Shown: in pieces, positions 15,075 to 23,593 of the stretch
How positions within the stretch are numbered: the stretch's first letter is position 1
Layout: each line of letters begins with the position of its first letter
Assembly (NCBI GenBank): GCA_002173095.1
Contig: NHBK01000003.1
Location: 1-32,723 of the forward strand
Origin: Hyphomonadaceae bacterium TMED5
Lineage (GTDB): Bacteria > Pseudomonadota > Alphaproteobacteria > Caulobacterales > Hyphomonadaceae
Length of the DNA stretch: 32,723 bases
Direction: 5' to 3'
Notes under the pieces: generated by a model
Seen by the model: the letters and a program-made list of their open reading frames with translations, nothing else
What the model was told of the DNA's origin: nothing
Database searches by the model: none
Position numbers and translations under genes: made by a program

Positions 15075-18064
15075 CCACGTACACACCCGACAGCGCCCAC
15101 CGCGAAAAGGTCCTGCAGGACCATCTCATTGATCAGCTGGTCAGCGGCGAAGGTTACCTGCGCCGCGATGCCAAGACCGACTATGACCGCGCGCTGGCGA
15201 TGGACCGCGACCTGGTGGTTCGGTTTCTGAGCGAGAGCCAGCCCGAAGAATGGGAGAAACTCACCGCGCATTACTCGGACTCGGCCGAAGACACGCTGTT
15301 CACCCAACTGACCAGGGCGCTCAAGGAGCGCGACCTGCTCGATGTGCTGCGCCAGGGCCTCAAGATCGTGCCCGGCATCAAGTTCTCGCTTTGCTACTTC
15401 CGGCCTGCGAGCACGCTAGAGCCCAAACGTGTGGAGGAATATCAGGCCAATATCCTCAGCGTCATGGATGAGGTTGCCTATAGCAGCCGTCATGAAAGCC
15501 GGATCGATGTGGTCCTGTTTCTGAATGGCCTGCCCGTCGCGACGATAGAGGCCAAAAACCTCCTGACCGGTTCGACCTTCCGGCATGCCGAGAAGCAGTA
15601 CCGGAAAGACCGCTCGCCCGCAGGCGAACCTCTCCTCACCTTCCAGCGCGGCGCACTCGTGCACTTCGCGATGGATGAGGACAATGTCTCGATGACGACG
15701 CGGCTCGCCAATGGCAAGACGCGATTCCTGCCATTCAATCGCGGGCGCGAACGGGGCGCAGGCAATCCCGATGTCGCGGACGAATTCCGGGTTGCCTATC
15801 TCTACCGCCCCGGCGATTGGGGCGAGGCGATCTTCTCGCGGCGCGTCCTTCTCGAGATTGTCGGCCAGTTTATGCATGTCGAAAAGACAGGCAAAGACGT
15901 TGTGATGATCTTCCCGCGCTTCCAGCAACTGGACGCGGTGCGCCGGTTGATCTCCCATGCGGGCGCAAATGGTCCTGGCCGGAACTATCTGATCCAGCAC
16001 TCGGCGGGTTCGGGCAAATCGAATACGATTGGCTGGCTGGCCCATCAGGCCATCAATCTGCATGACGGGTCGAACACCCCGGTGTTCAACACAGCGATCA
16101 TCGTGACCGACCGCGTTGTTCTCGACCGCCAGCTTCAGGAAACTGTCGCCCAGTTCGAACAAACCAAGGGCCTTGTCAAAACCATCGACGGGACCTCGAA
16201 GCAGCTGAAAGAGGCGATCGCCAAGGGGGCACGGATCATCGTTACGACGATCCAGAAATTCTCAACCGATCATCTCAAGGCGATCTCCGGTCAGGGCGCG
16301 CGCACCTTCGCCGTCATCATCGACGAAGCCCATTCCAGCCAGTCCGGCAAATCGGCCCAGGCGATGACGGATGCGCTGACCCGCGATGAAACCTCAAGCG
16401 AAGATATCGAGGATCTGATCCTCGACTATCAGAAGTCCCGCGGACCGCAGGCCAATCTCAGCTTCTTCGCCTTCACCGCGACGCCGCGAAACGTGACGCT
16501 TGAGCGATTCGGCGTCAAAGGTTCGGACGGGTTGCCGGTCGCTTTCCATGAGTATTCGATGCGTCAGGCCATCGAGGAAGGCTTCATTCTGGACGTCCTC
16601 CAGAACTACATGACGTACAAGGCCTATTACCAACTCGAGAAGACGATTGAAGACGATCCGGAACTGAGCGGCCGGCGCGGGCAGCGGAAAGTGGCGCGGT
16701 TTGCATCCCTGCATCCGACCGCGATCGGCCAGAAGGTCGAAATCATTGTCGAACATTTCCGCCGCCATGTGATGGGCGAACTTGGCGGTCAGGCAAAGGC
16801 CATGATTGTCACCCAAAGCCGCGAGCATGCACTGCGCTATTATTTCGGGATCAAGGCCTATCTCGATGCTGAGAACTATGGCGACCTTCGCGCGCTTGTC
16901 GCCTTCTCCGGCGAACTCACCCATGAGGGCGAAACCTATACCGAAGCCGACCTGAACGGATTTAGTGAAACAGAGCTACCGGGACGGTTTGACGGGTTCA
17001 AGCCGGACGGCACGCCTTATCCTGACACGTACCAAATCCTGATCGTCGCGGAAAAGTACCAGACTGGGTTCGACCAGCCAAAGCTCTGCGCCATGTATAT
17101 TGATCGCAAACTTGCCGGATTGCAGGCGGTACAGACACTATCGCGCCTCAACAGGACGAAAGCTGGCAAGGAGAACACCTATATTCTCGATTTCCAGAAC
17201 ACGATGGAGGATATCCAGACCGCGTTCCGGCCTTTTTATGAAGCGACCTCGCTTGAGGCGATGTCGGACCCCAATCAGGTCTACGAACTCGAAGGCCGCC
17301 TTTTCAAATTCGGCTATCTCGATCGCGGTGAGATCGACCGCTTCGCAGAGACATTCTATTCAGGCGCACTCAGCGGCAGCGACCGGGCGCGTCTTGAGGG
17401 CCTTGTCCGAGAAGCGGTGCAGCGCTTCGAAGCCGATGAGGATGAAGGCCGCCAGGAAGAATTCCGTCAGCTTCTGAAAAGCTATATGCGCTTCTACGGC
17501 TTCGTTGCGCAGGTTATCCGGCTCGAGGATACCTCGCTCGAAAAGCTCTACAGCTATGCGTCCTGGCTTTCGCGTTTATTGCCGAACCGTGAAGTGCCGC
17601 CCGACATAGAAATCACACAGGACATGCTCCGCCTGCAGGCCTTCAAGGTCGTGCAGAAGGAACAGGGCAGCGCTTCCCTCTCGCCGGGGGACAAGGAAGC
17701 GCTAAAGGCGATCAGCGAGTTTGGTGCCAAGCCCTATACCGAAGATGAACAGCGCGAGCTCTCGGAAATCGTGAAGGCTTTCAACGACCGTCATGGTACG
17801 GAATTCACCGAGAATGACTTTATTCGTTATGAGCCGACCTATCAGGCCACGCTCGACGACGACATGACAGACATGCTTCGGAACAATGCACCTGATGTAG
17901 TCTATTCCGCTTTCTCGCAAGCGTTCTTTCAGGGCGCGATCCGCATGTTCCAGCGTGACAATGACATGCGCGATATCGTGCTCACCGATCCGGCAGCCCG
18001 GGACAAGCTGATCCGCTTCTTTTTCAACCGGGCGCTTCGTGAGGTCAAAGGCGACGCAGCCTGA
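15071..18064 (+). CDS. hsdR: Type I restriction-modification system, endonuclease subunit HsdR
   Basis: A 997-residue motor nuclease. The PD-(D/E)xK nuclease core is Asp146 in RIDVVLFLNG and Glu160-x-Lys162 in VATIEAKN. The SF2 translocase follows: Walker A SAGSGKS (311-317), DEAH (418-421) in VIIDEAHSSQ, FFAFTATPRN, and the late motif QAVQTLSRLNRTKAGKE. The C-terminal helical region that docks on HsdM makes up the last 250 residues. Length and motif order are normal, so the enzyme looks intact. It is the last gene of the operon and ends 300 bp from the convergent DUF2285 gene. Confidence 0.95.
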   Translation: MTTYTPDSAHREKVLQDHLIDQLVSGEGYLRRDAKTDYDRALAMDRDLVVRFLSESQPEEWEKLTAHYSDSAEDTLFTQLTRALKERDLLDVLRQGLKIVPGIKFSLCYFRPASTLEPKRVEEYQANILSVMDEVAYSSRHESRIDVVLFLNGLPVATIEAKNLLTGSTFRHAEKQYRKDRSPAGEPLLTFQRGALVHFAMDEDNVSMTTRLANGKTRFLPFNRGRERGAGNPDVADEFRVAYLYRPGDWGEAIFSRRVLLEIVGQFMHVEKTGKDVVMIFPRFQQLDAVRRLISHAGANGPGRNYLIQHSAGSGKSNTIGWLAHQAINLHDGSNTPVFNTAIIVTDRVVLDRQLQETVAQFEQTKGLVKTIDGTSKQLKEAIAKGARIIVTTIQKFSTDHLKAISGQGARTFAVIIDEAHSSQSGKSAQAMTDALTRDETSSEDIEDLILDYQKSRGPQANLSFFAFTATPRNVTLERFGVKGSDGLPVAFHEYSMRQAIEEGFILDVLQNYMTYKAYYQLEKTIEDDPELSGRRGQRKVARFASLHPTAIGQKVEIIVEHFRRHVMGELGGQAKAMIVTQSREHALRYYFGIKAYLDAENYGDLRALVAFSGELTHEGETYTEADLNGFSETELPGRFDGFKPDGTPYPDTYQILIVAEKYQTGFDQPKLCAMYIDRKLAGLQAVQTLSRLNRTKAGKENTYILDFQNTMEDIQTAFRPFYEATSLEAMSDPNQVYELEGRLFKFGYLDRGEIDRFAETFYSGALSGSDRARLEGLVREAVQRFEADEDEGRQEEFRQLLKSYMRFYGFVAQVIRLEDTSLEKLYSYASWLSRLLPNREVPPDIEITQDMLRLQAFKVVQKEQGSASLSPGDKEALKAISEFGAKPYTEDEQRELSEIVKAFNDRHGTEFTENDFIRYEPTYQATLDDDMTDMLRNNAPDVVYSAFSQAFFQGAIRMFQRDNDMRDIVLTDPAARDKLIRFFFNRALREVKGDAA

Positions 18065-18132
18065 TGACCTGAACCATCAGCGTCCGCGACCCCTCTGGCG
18101 CCAGCCAGTGGGAAGCGCGGGCGCGCGGTCAG

Positions 18133-18327
18133 CCGGCGAGGCCCAGCACCACGTTCTTTAGACGAACAACCGGACCCTCATTGAGCCTCGCCGGGCCGGT
18201 CGGCGTAGGATGGCTCCTGCGGCTCCGGGGCGAGCGCCGGGCGAAGGTCGGCGATCACCCCGGACCGCCCCGATGCCTCTCAACGGCCCCTACAGCCGGG
18301 CGAACAGCCCCGCGCCAAAGGCGCGGG
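18133..18327. other. Inverted repeats in the convergent hsdR / DUF2285 gap
   Basis: The 300-bp gap 18065-18364 has no supported gene. CCGGCGAGGC (18133-18142) pairs perfectly with GCCTCGCCGG (18185-18194); inside is GTTC-TTTAGAC-GAAC (18153-18167). A third hairpin, CCCGCGCC-AAA-GGCGCGGG, lies at 18309-18327. None has a T-run, so they are not classic terminators, though the last may stop transcription from either side. A structured RNA is possible. Confidence 0.4.
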
Positions 18328-18364
18328 CAGGCCGCAAAAGACTCCGTGCCGCTGAACGCCCTGA

Positions 18365-19207
18365 TCAGGCGGCGGTCTTCGTGATCCCGAACTGCGACCC
18401 GAGGAGTTCGACGAGATAGCCGCCATCGCGCAGCGCTTCGGCTTTCAGGATGAGGTAACGCATGCTGTGTTTCAGCGACGGTCCATTCCAGTCCTCGGCC
18501 ACGCGGTCCTTGCCAAAGATCACTTCTGCGATTTCGCGGCGATTGAGGCCGGCTTCCAGACAGTCCAGCGCGATGAGGCCATTGCGCAGCATCGCCGTTC
18601 GTTTGGTCCAGCGCGGCTCTGTCAGGTCCGGCCCATCGCCGATCAGCGCAAGCGCGGCTTTCTGGGCCTTCACCTTGCGCTCGAAGGCATCAAGATCAGA
18701 AATGGTGAGGTTCATCCTCACTGGCTCCATCCCGAGAAGGGAGAGACCTGTGCAGCGCACCTGGACGACGCAGCCCTTGCCGCGGATCAGCAGGAATTCG
18801 CGACCGATGGAATCGGTGATGTGGGTGATGTTGCAGATCGGTACGGTGCGCTCCCAGATATCGCAGGTCTGGCCGGGGCGAAGCGAGCTGCAATTGACCT
18901 CGACCTGATCGGGATAGGCAAGCCGGGTCCAGACGACATCGGCCTCGAATCCGTTCTTTGCAGGATCGGGCATAAAGGCAAAGCCGAGCCGTTCGGCCAT
19001 GGTCTGAGGCACGCGGGATTTCAGGAGGCGGATGCTGGCGCAGGGCGCCTGCATCTCGGAAATGTCGTCCGGCGTGCGGCTTTCCGCGTAGCGGCGAACC
19101 TTATTGCTGCGACGGGCATATTCCCAGGCCCAGCGATCCTCCGAGAGCCGCCACAAATAATCATACTTTGCGGTGAATGCGTCTGTTTCGAGTGTGAATG
19201 TTTTCAT
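18365..19207 (-). CDS. DUF6499-DUF2285 regulator, FseA-like activator of ICE transfer
   Basis: A 280-residue protein. The N-terminus (about 12-42, KYDYLWRLSEDRWAWEY then RR) matches DUF6499. The C-terminus (about 215-275, LNRREIAEVIFGKD ... SLKHSMRYLILKAEALRDGGY) matches DUF2285, a helix-turn-helix variant. In the Mesorhizobium ICE family the two domains form FseA, the activator of excision, made there by fusing two reading frames. Here one uninterrupted frame encodes both. AAGGGAG precedes the ATG. It is divergent from the trb operon, with tandem 10-bp motifs in between, which it may bind. Confidence 0.8.
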   Translation of the reverse strand: MKTFTLETDAFTAKYDYLWRLSEDRWAWEYARRSNKVRRYAESRTPDDISEMQAPCASIRLLKSRVPQTMAERLGFAFMPDPAKNGFEADVVWTRLAYPDQVEVNCSSLRPGQTCDIWERTVPICNITHITDSIGREFLLIRGKGCVVQVRCTGLSLLGMEPVRMNLTISDLDAFERKVKAQKAALALIGDGPDLTEPRWTKRTAMLRNGLIALDCLEAGLNRREIAEVIFGKDRVAEDWNGPSLKHSMRYLILKAEALRDGGYLVELLGSQFGITKTAA

Positions 19208-19403
19208 GGTTGAACTCCCTTCTTACGAGAATTCCGGCAAGAAGTGTGCCAACGCTTGTTTGGCGCTTCTCTCTGACGACCTCAATTAAGATGTCTGAAA
19301 ACAGTGTTCTAATTGCTTTGCGTCTAAACAACGACCCTTTTTCGTTTCGCTTGTGACACGAAAAACTGCCGCAAACTCTACAGAAAAGCGCATTTGTCAT
19401 CCT

Positions 19404-19480
19404 TTACCGCAATATGCCGGAACGCGCCGCCTTGCGCCGCGTTCGGCCTCCATTTGCCGCCATTCACACTCCCGTAGAAT
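19404..19480 (+). promoter_or_regulatory. Six tandem 10-bp motifs and candidate trb operon promoter
   Basis: Positions 19404-19463 split into six units of exactly 10 bp; five have (G/A)CCG at the third to sixth base, and the last is TTGCCGCCAT (19454-19463). Then 11 bp later comes TAGAAT (19475-19480), a good -10 box, so the last unit covers the -35 position. Units 19404-19432 match 1945-1973 upstream of the relaxase at 24 of 29 bases. The remainder of the 327-bp gap between the DUF2285 gene and trbB shows no gene. Confidence 0.6.
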
Positions 19481-19534
19481 TCATCCGTCTGCGATCCTTG
19501 GCTTTGTTGAAATGAACAGTCGGAGCCCTGGGAT

Positions 19535-20530
19535 ATGTCCCTTCATGCGCACCATACCGAAACAGAAACCCGGCGCAGCACCATGCTGCGCACGGCCTTC
19601 TGCCCGGTGGTGCGTGAGGCGCTGGAAGCGCCGGACACGATCGAGGTGATGGCCAATCCGGACGGCTCGGTCTGGATCGAGAAGGCTGGCGTGGGCGTCA
19701 TCATTTCGCAGCACACACTTGCCCCTTGCGACCGCGAGCGCGTTATCCGCCTGGTCGCCTCCGGGGTGGAAGAGGCCGCTCACGCCAAGTCCCCGATCGT
19801 CTCGGCCGAACTCCCCGGCAGCGGCGAGCGGTTTGAAGGGCTTCTCCCACCTGTCTCGACCAGCCCATGCTTTTCGATCCGCAAGCCCGCGACGACGCCG
19901 TTCGAACTCGGCGACTATGTCACCCAGGGCGCCTTGGCTCCGGCGCTGGCACAGGCGCTCAGAGACGCTATCGCCAGCAAGGCCAACATCCTCATCGCGG
20001 GCGGCACATCGTCCGGCAAGACGACGTTCACCAATGCCTTGCTGGCAGAACCCTCACTCCAAAACGACCGCATTGTCATCCTGGAAGACACGCGCGAGCT
20101 GCGCTGCGCCGCGCCCAATGTGGTGCAGCTGCGCACCCATCGCGGCAGCACCAGCCTGCAGGACCTTGTCCGCTCGACCTTAAGGCTACGACCCGACCGG
20201 ATCATTGTCGGCGAGGTCCGGGGGCCTGAAGCGCTCGACCTCCTCAAGGCCTGGAACACCGGCCATCCGGGCGGGATCACGACGCTTCATGCCAACTCCG
20301 CACACGGCGCGCTAACCCGGCTTGAACAGCTCACCCTGGAAGCCACACCGCGCGCGCCCTTCGACCTCATCGCAGAGGCGATTGACGTGGTCGTGTTCAT
20401 GAGCCGCGCGGGCGGCCAGCGCCGCGTCGAAGAGGCGCTGCGAGTCACAGGTTTTGACGGCGAGGGGTATCAGACCGCCCCGCTCGTCTCCCGTTCCCTG
20501 TCCCTCGTCCAACATGGAGAAACCCAATGA
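19535..20530 (+). CDS. trbB: TrbB conjugative transfer ATPase (VirB11 family)
   Basis: A 331-residue hexameric ATPase at the inner face of the type IV secretion channel. Walker A GGTSSGKT (156-163), the region IIVGEVRGPEALDLL (223-237) and the His box GHPGGITTLHANS (243-255) are intact. An internal ATG at residue 17 is an alternative start. It is the first gene of trbBCDEJLFGI and overlaps trbC by 4 bp. No CopG-type or traG gene precedes it, although those commonly do in related elements. Confidence 0.95.
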   Translation: MSLHAHHTETETRRSTMLRTAFCPVVREALEAPDTIEVMANPDGSVWIEKAGVGVIISQHTLAPCDRERVIRLVASGVEEAAHAKSPIVSAELPGSGERFEGLLPPVSTSPCFSIRKPATTPFELGDYVTQGALAPALAQALRDAIASKANILIAGGTSSGKTTFTNALLAEPSLQNDRIVILEDTRELRCAAPNVVQLRTHRGSTSLQDLVRSTLRLRPDRIIVGEVRGPEALDLLKAWNTGHPGGITTLHANSAHGALTRLEQLTLEATPRAPFDLIAEAIDVVVFMSRAGGQRRVEEALRVTGFDGEGYQTAPLVSRSLSLVQHGETQ

Positions 20531-20862
20531 CCCTCTACACCCACCTCCAGACCGTAAACCGAACGGTGCAGGTCGCGGCCTGTATCGGCCTCGGCCTGAT
20601 GATCGCCGGTCCCGCCCATGCGGCAGGCTCCGGCATGCCCTGGGAAGGCCCGCTCGATCAGATCCTGACCTCGATCGAGGGACCGGTCGCGCGCATCGTC
20701 GCGGTGATCATCATCACGATTACCGGCCTGACGCTGGCCTTTGGTGAGACCTCGGGCGGCATGCGCAAGCTGATCCAGATCGTGTTCGGGCTTTCGATCG
20801 CGTTTGCCGCGACAAGCTTCTTCCTGACCTTCTTCTCGTTCGGCGGCGGAGCGCTCATCTGA
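20527..20862 (+). CDS. trbC: TrbC pilin (VirB2 family)
   Basis: A 111-residue pilin precursor. The signal peptide ends at AHA (cleavage after residue 32). Two hydrophobic segments follow (about 55-73 and 85-108), the standard VirB2 layout. TrbC is trimmed and cyclised by TraF, present at 1981-2484. The start overlaps trbB by 4 bp and the stop shares one base with the trbD start. Confidence 0.9.
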   Translation: MTLYTHLQTVNRTVQVAACIGLGLMIAGPAHAAGSGMPWEGPLDQILTSIEGPVARIVAVIIITITGLTLAFGETSGGMRKLIQIVFGLSIAFAATSFFLTFFSFGGGALI

Positions 20863-21119
20863 TGTCTGCCGACGGCTATGAAATCCCGCTCCACCGGTCC
20901 CTGACCGAGCCAATCCTGATGGCGGGCGCGCCAAGAACCGCCGCCATCGCCATCGGGACCCTCGCGGCTGCTGTCGGCCTCGGCCTCCAGCTCTGGATAC
21001 CGGGCCTTGTGCTCTGGGCGGTGGGGCATTCGGCAGCGGTATTCATGGCGCGGTCTGATCCGGATTTCATGGCCGTCGCAGGCCGCTCGACGCGCCACAA
21101 GGAGCATCTGACATGCTGA
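20862..21119 (+). CDS. trbD: TrbD inner-membrane protein (VirB3 family)
   Basis: An 85-residue protein: an N-terminal EIPLHRSLTEPILMAGAPR box typical of TrbD/VirB3, then two hydrophobic segments (about 28-62). It partners the TrbE ATPase in assembling the channel. It starts on the last base of the trbC stop and overlaps trbE by 7 bp. Confidence 0.9.
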   Translation: MSADGYEIPLHRSLTEPILMAGAPRTAAIAIGTLAAAVGLGLQLWIPGLVLWAVGHSAAVFMARSDPDFMAVAGRSTRHKEHLTC

Positions 21120-23584
21120 ACCTCAGAGAATATGCCGACGCGCCGACGCTTCTGGCCGACTATCTGCCCTGGGCCTGCATCGTGGCGCCGGGCGTTGTCC
21201 TCAACAAGGATGGCAGCTTCCAGACGACGTTCCGCTATCGCGGCCCTGACCTCGAAAGTTCGACGGAAGAAGAACTCGTCTCCGTCATGGCGCGGGTCAA
21301 TAATGTGCTGCGCCGGTTCGGCTCGGGCTGGGCCCTCTTCTTCGAAGCCCAGCGCCATGAAGTGCATGACTATCCGGAGGCGGAGTTTCCCGATGCGCTG
21401 ACCTGGCTCACCGATCAGGAACGGTCATTACAGGCGGAAGAAGCCGGAACCCGGTTTGAGAGTTCGTATTATCTGACCCTGCTCTGGCTGCCGCCCGCCG
21501 ATGCCACCGGCCGCGCCGAGAAGGCCCTGATCCAGCGTGTCGAAACGGAAGACGCCGCGACCTGGCGGCATAGGCTTGAGACCTTCCAGCAGCACGCTGA
21601 CCGCGTCTTTGATCTGTTGGCCACCTGCCTCGCCGAGATTGCGAAGCTCTCTGACGACGAGACGCTGACTTATCTGCACTCGACGATCTCAACCAAGCGC
21701 CACCCGGTCGTGACGCCGGAACTGCCGGTCTTCCTCGACGCCATTCTCGCCGATGAGCCCTTCGCGGGCGGGCTCGAACCGATGATTGGTGAGGCGCATT
21801 TGCGCACGCTGACCATTCTCGGCTTTCCGGCCACGACCCTGCCGGGCATTCTCGACGAGCTGAACCGTCAAGGCTTTGCCTATCGTTGGGCGACCCGGTT
21901 CATCGCGATGGACAAGGCCGAAGCCGAGAAAGTCCTCGGCAAGAAACGCCGCCACTGGTTCGCCAAGCGCAAATCCATCGGCGCGGTGCTGCGTGAGACC
22001 ATGTTCAATGAGCAGGCGGCGCTCGTCGACAATGACGCTGACAATAAGGCCGCTGACGCCGATGCGGCGCTGCAGGAACTGGGCAGTGATCTCGTTTCCT
22101 ACGGCTATGTCACGACCACCATCACCGTTGCTGACCCCGACCGCCGCACGGTGGACGAACATATCCGAATTGCCGAGCGCATCGTGAATGGCCGCGGTTT
22201 CACCGCGATCAGGGAAACACTGAACGCGGTCGATGCCTGGCTCGGCTCATTGCCCGGTCATCCTTATGCCAATGTCCGCCAGCCCATTCTGCACACGCTG
22301 AACCTTGCCCATATGGTGCCGCTCTCGGCCGTCTGGGCGGGCGAAGACACCAATCGTCACCACAACGCCCCGGCGCTCATTCAGGCGCAGACCGATGGCA
22401 CGACACCGTTCCGCCTGAACCTGCATATTGGCGATGTCGGCCATACGCTGGTCGTCGGCCCGACCGGCGCGGGCAAGTCTGTTCTGCTCTCGCTCTTAGC
22501 CCTGCAATGGAAGCGCTATGAGGGGGCGCAGGTCTTCCTGTTCGACAAGGGCCGCTCGGCCCGCGCCGCGACGCTCTGCATGGGCGGTGCACATATCGAT
22601 CTCGGCGGTGCCCGCGCGCCAAGTCTCCAGCCGCTGAAAGATATCGACACCGAACATGGCGCAAGCTTTGCCGCCGACTGGCTCGCGGGTCTTTGCACCA
22701 ATGAAGGCGTCGCGATGACGCCGGACCTCAAGGCAAAGCTCTGGGAAGCGATCCAGTCTCTCAGCTCAGCGCCTGAACCCGAACGCACGCTGACAGGCCT
22801 CAGCCTGATGCTGCAGGACGACACGCTCAAATCCGCGCTGCATCCGTTCACGCTGGAAGGTCCGCACGGACGGCTCCTCGATGCCGACCATGAAAGCCTC
22901 GCGCTCGCCGACACAGTCTGCTTCGAGATGGAAGAGCTGATGCATGCGAAAGGCGCCGTGGCGCCTGTGATCACCTATCTCTTCCACCGGCTGGAAGCGC
23001 GGTTTGATGGCAGGCCAACACTGCTCATCCTCGATGAAGCCTGGCTCTTCCTCGATGATCCCATGTTTGCCGCGCGCATCCGTGAATGGCTGAAGACCCT
23101 TCGCAAGAAGAACGTGTCCGTCGTGTTCGCGACGCAAAGCCTTGCCGACATTGCGAACAGCACCATCGCGCCAGCCCTCGTCGAATCCTGCCCCACGCGC
23201 ATCTTCCTGCCGAACGAGCGCGCGCAGGAACCACAATCCCGCGAGACCTATCAGCGGTTCGGCCTCAACGCGCGCCAGATCGAACTGATCAGCAGGGCCA
23301 CACCGAAGCGCGACTATTACTACCAGTCGCCCCTCGGGGCCCGTGTCTTCGATCTTGGCCTCGGGCCGATTGCATTGTCCGTCTGCGGCGCGTCATCGCC
23401 CGAAGACCAGGCCCGCATGGATCGCATCTGGGCCGAGACGGAAGGCGACGGCTTTTCCGCCTGCTGGCTGATCGAAAAGGGCCTGCCCTGGGCAGCCGAG
23501 CTTCTCACCCGCTGGCCCGGCCATGCGCCGGAGCCTGAGGCGCACGCGCCCTTCAATCCCTCCCACATCCTCGCCGCCGAATAG
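21113..23584 (+). CDS. trbE: TrbE conjugative transfer ATPase (VirB4 family)
   Basis: An 823-residue cytoplasmic ATPase that powers pilus assembly and export. The N-terminal CagE/TrbE/VirB domain includes LVSYGYVTTTITV near 325. The motor has Walker A GPTGAGKS (449-456) and Walker B LLILDEAWLFLDD (637-649), then FATQSLADIANS, a VirB4-type motif. Length is normal for the family. The stop is 9 bp before trbJ. Confidence 0.95.
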   Translation: MLNLREYADAPTLLADYLPWACIVAPGVVLNKDGSFQTTFRYRGPDLESSTEEELVSVMARVNNVLRRFGSGWALFFEAQRHEVHDYPEAEFPDALTWLTDQERSLQAEEAGTRFESSYYLTLLWLPPADATGRAEKALIQRVETEDAATWRHRLETFQQHADRVFDLLATCLAEIAKLSDDETLTYLHSTISTKRHPVVTPELPVFLDAILADEPFAGGLEPMIGEAHLRTLTILGFPATTLPGILDELNRQGFAYRWATRFIAMDKAEAEKVLGKKRRHWFAKRKSIGAVLRETMFNEQAALVDNDADNKAADADAALQELGSDLVSYGYVTTTITVADPDRRTVDEHIRIAERIVNGRGFTAIRETLNAVDAWLGSLPGHPYANVRQPILHTLNLAHMVPLSAVWAGEDTNRHHNAPALIQAQTDGTTPFRLNLHIGDVGHTLVVGPTGAGKSVLLSLLALQWKRYEGAQVFLFDKGRSARAATLCMGGAHIDLGGARAPSLQPLKDIDTEHGASFAADWLAGLCTNEGVAMTPDLKAKLWEAIQSLSSAPEPERTLTGLSLMLQDDTLKSALHPFTLEGPHGRLLDADHESLALADTVCFEMEELMHAKGAVAPVITYLFHRLEARFDGRPTLLILDEAWLFLDDPMFAARIREWLKTLRKKNVSVVFATQSLADIANSTIAPALVESCPTRIFLPNERAQEPQSRETYQRFGLNARQIELISRATPKRDYYYQSPLGARVFDLGLGPIALSVCGASSPEDQARMDRIWAETEGDGFSACWLIEKGLPWAAELLTRWPGHAPEPEAHAPFNPSHILAAE

Positions 23585-23593
23585 GAGCCCCCG

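Noticed and set aside
18181-18419. Plus-strand frames in the hsdR/DUF2285 gap
   Set aside because: Two overlapping Arg/Pro-rich frames without ribosome sites, over hairpins and the antisense DUF2285 end.
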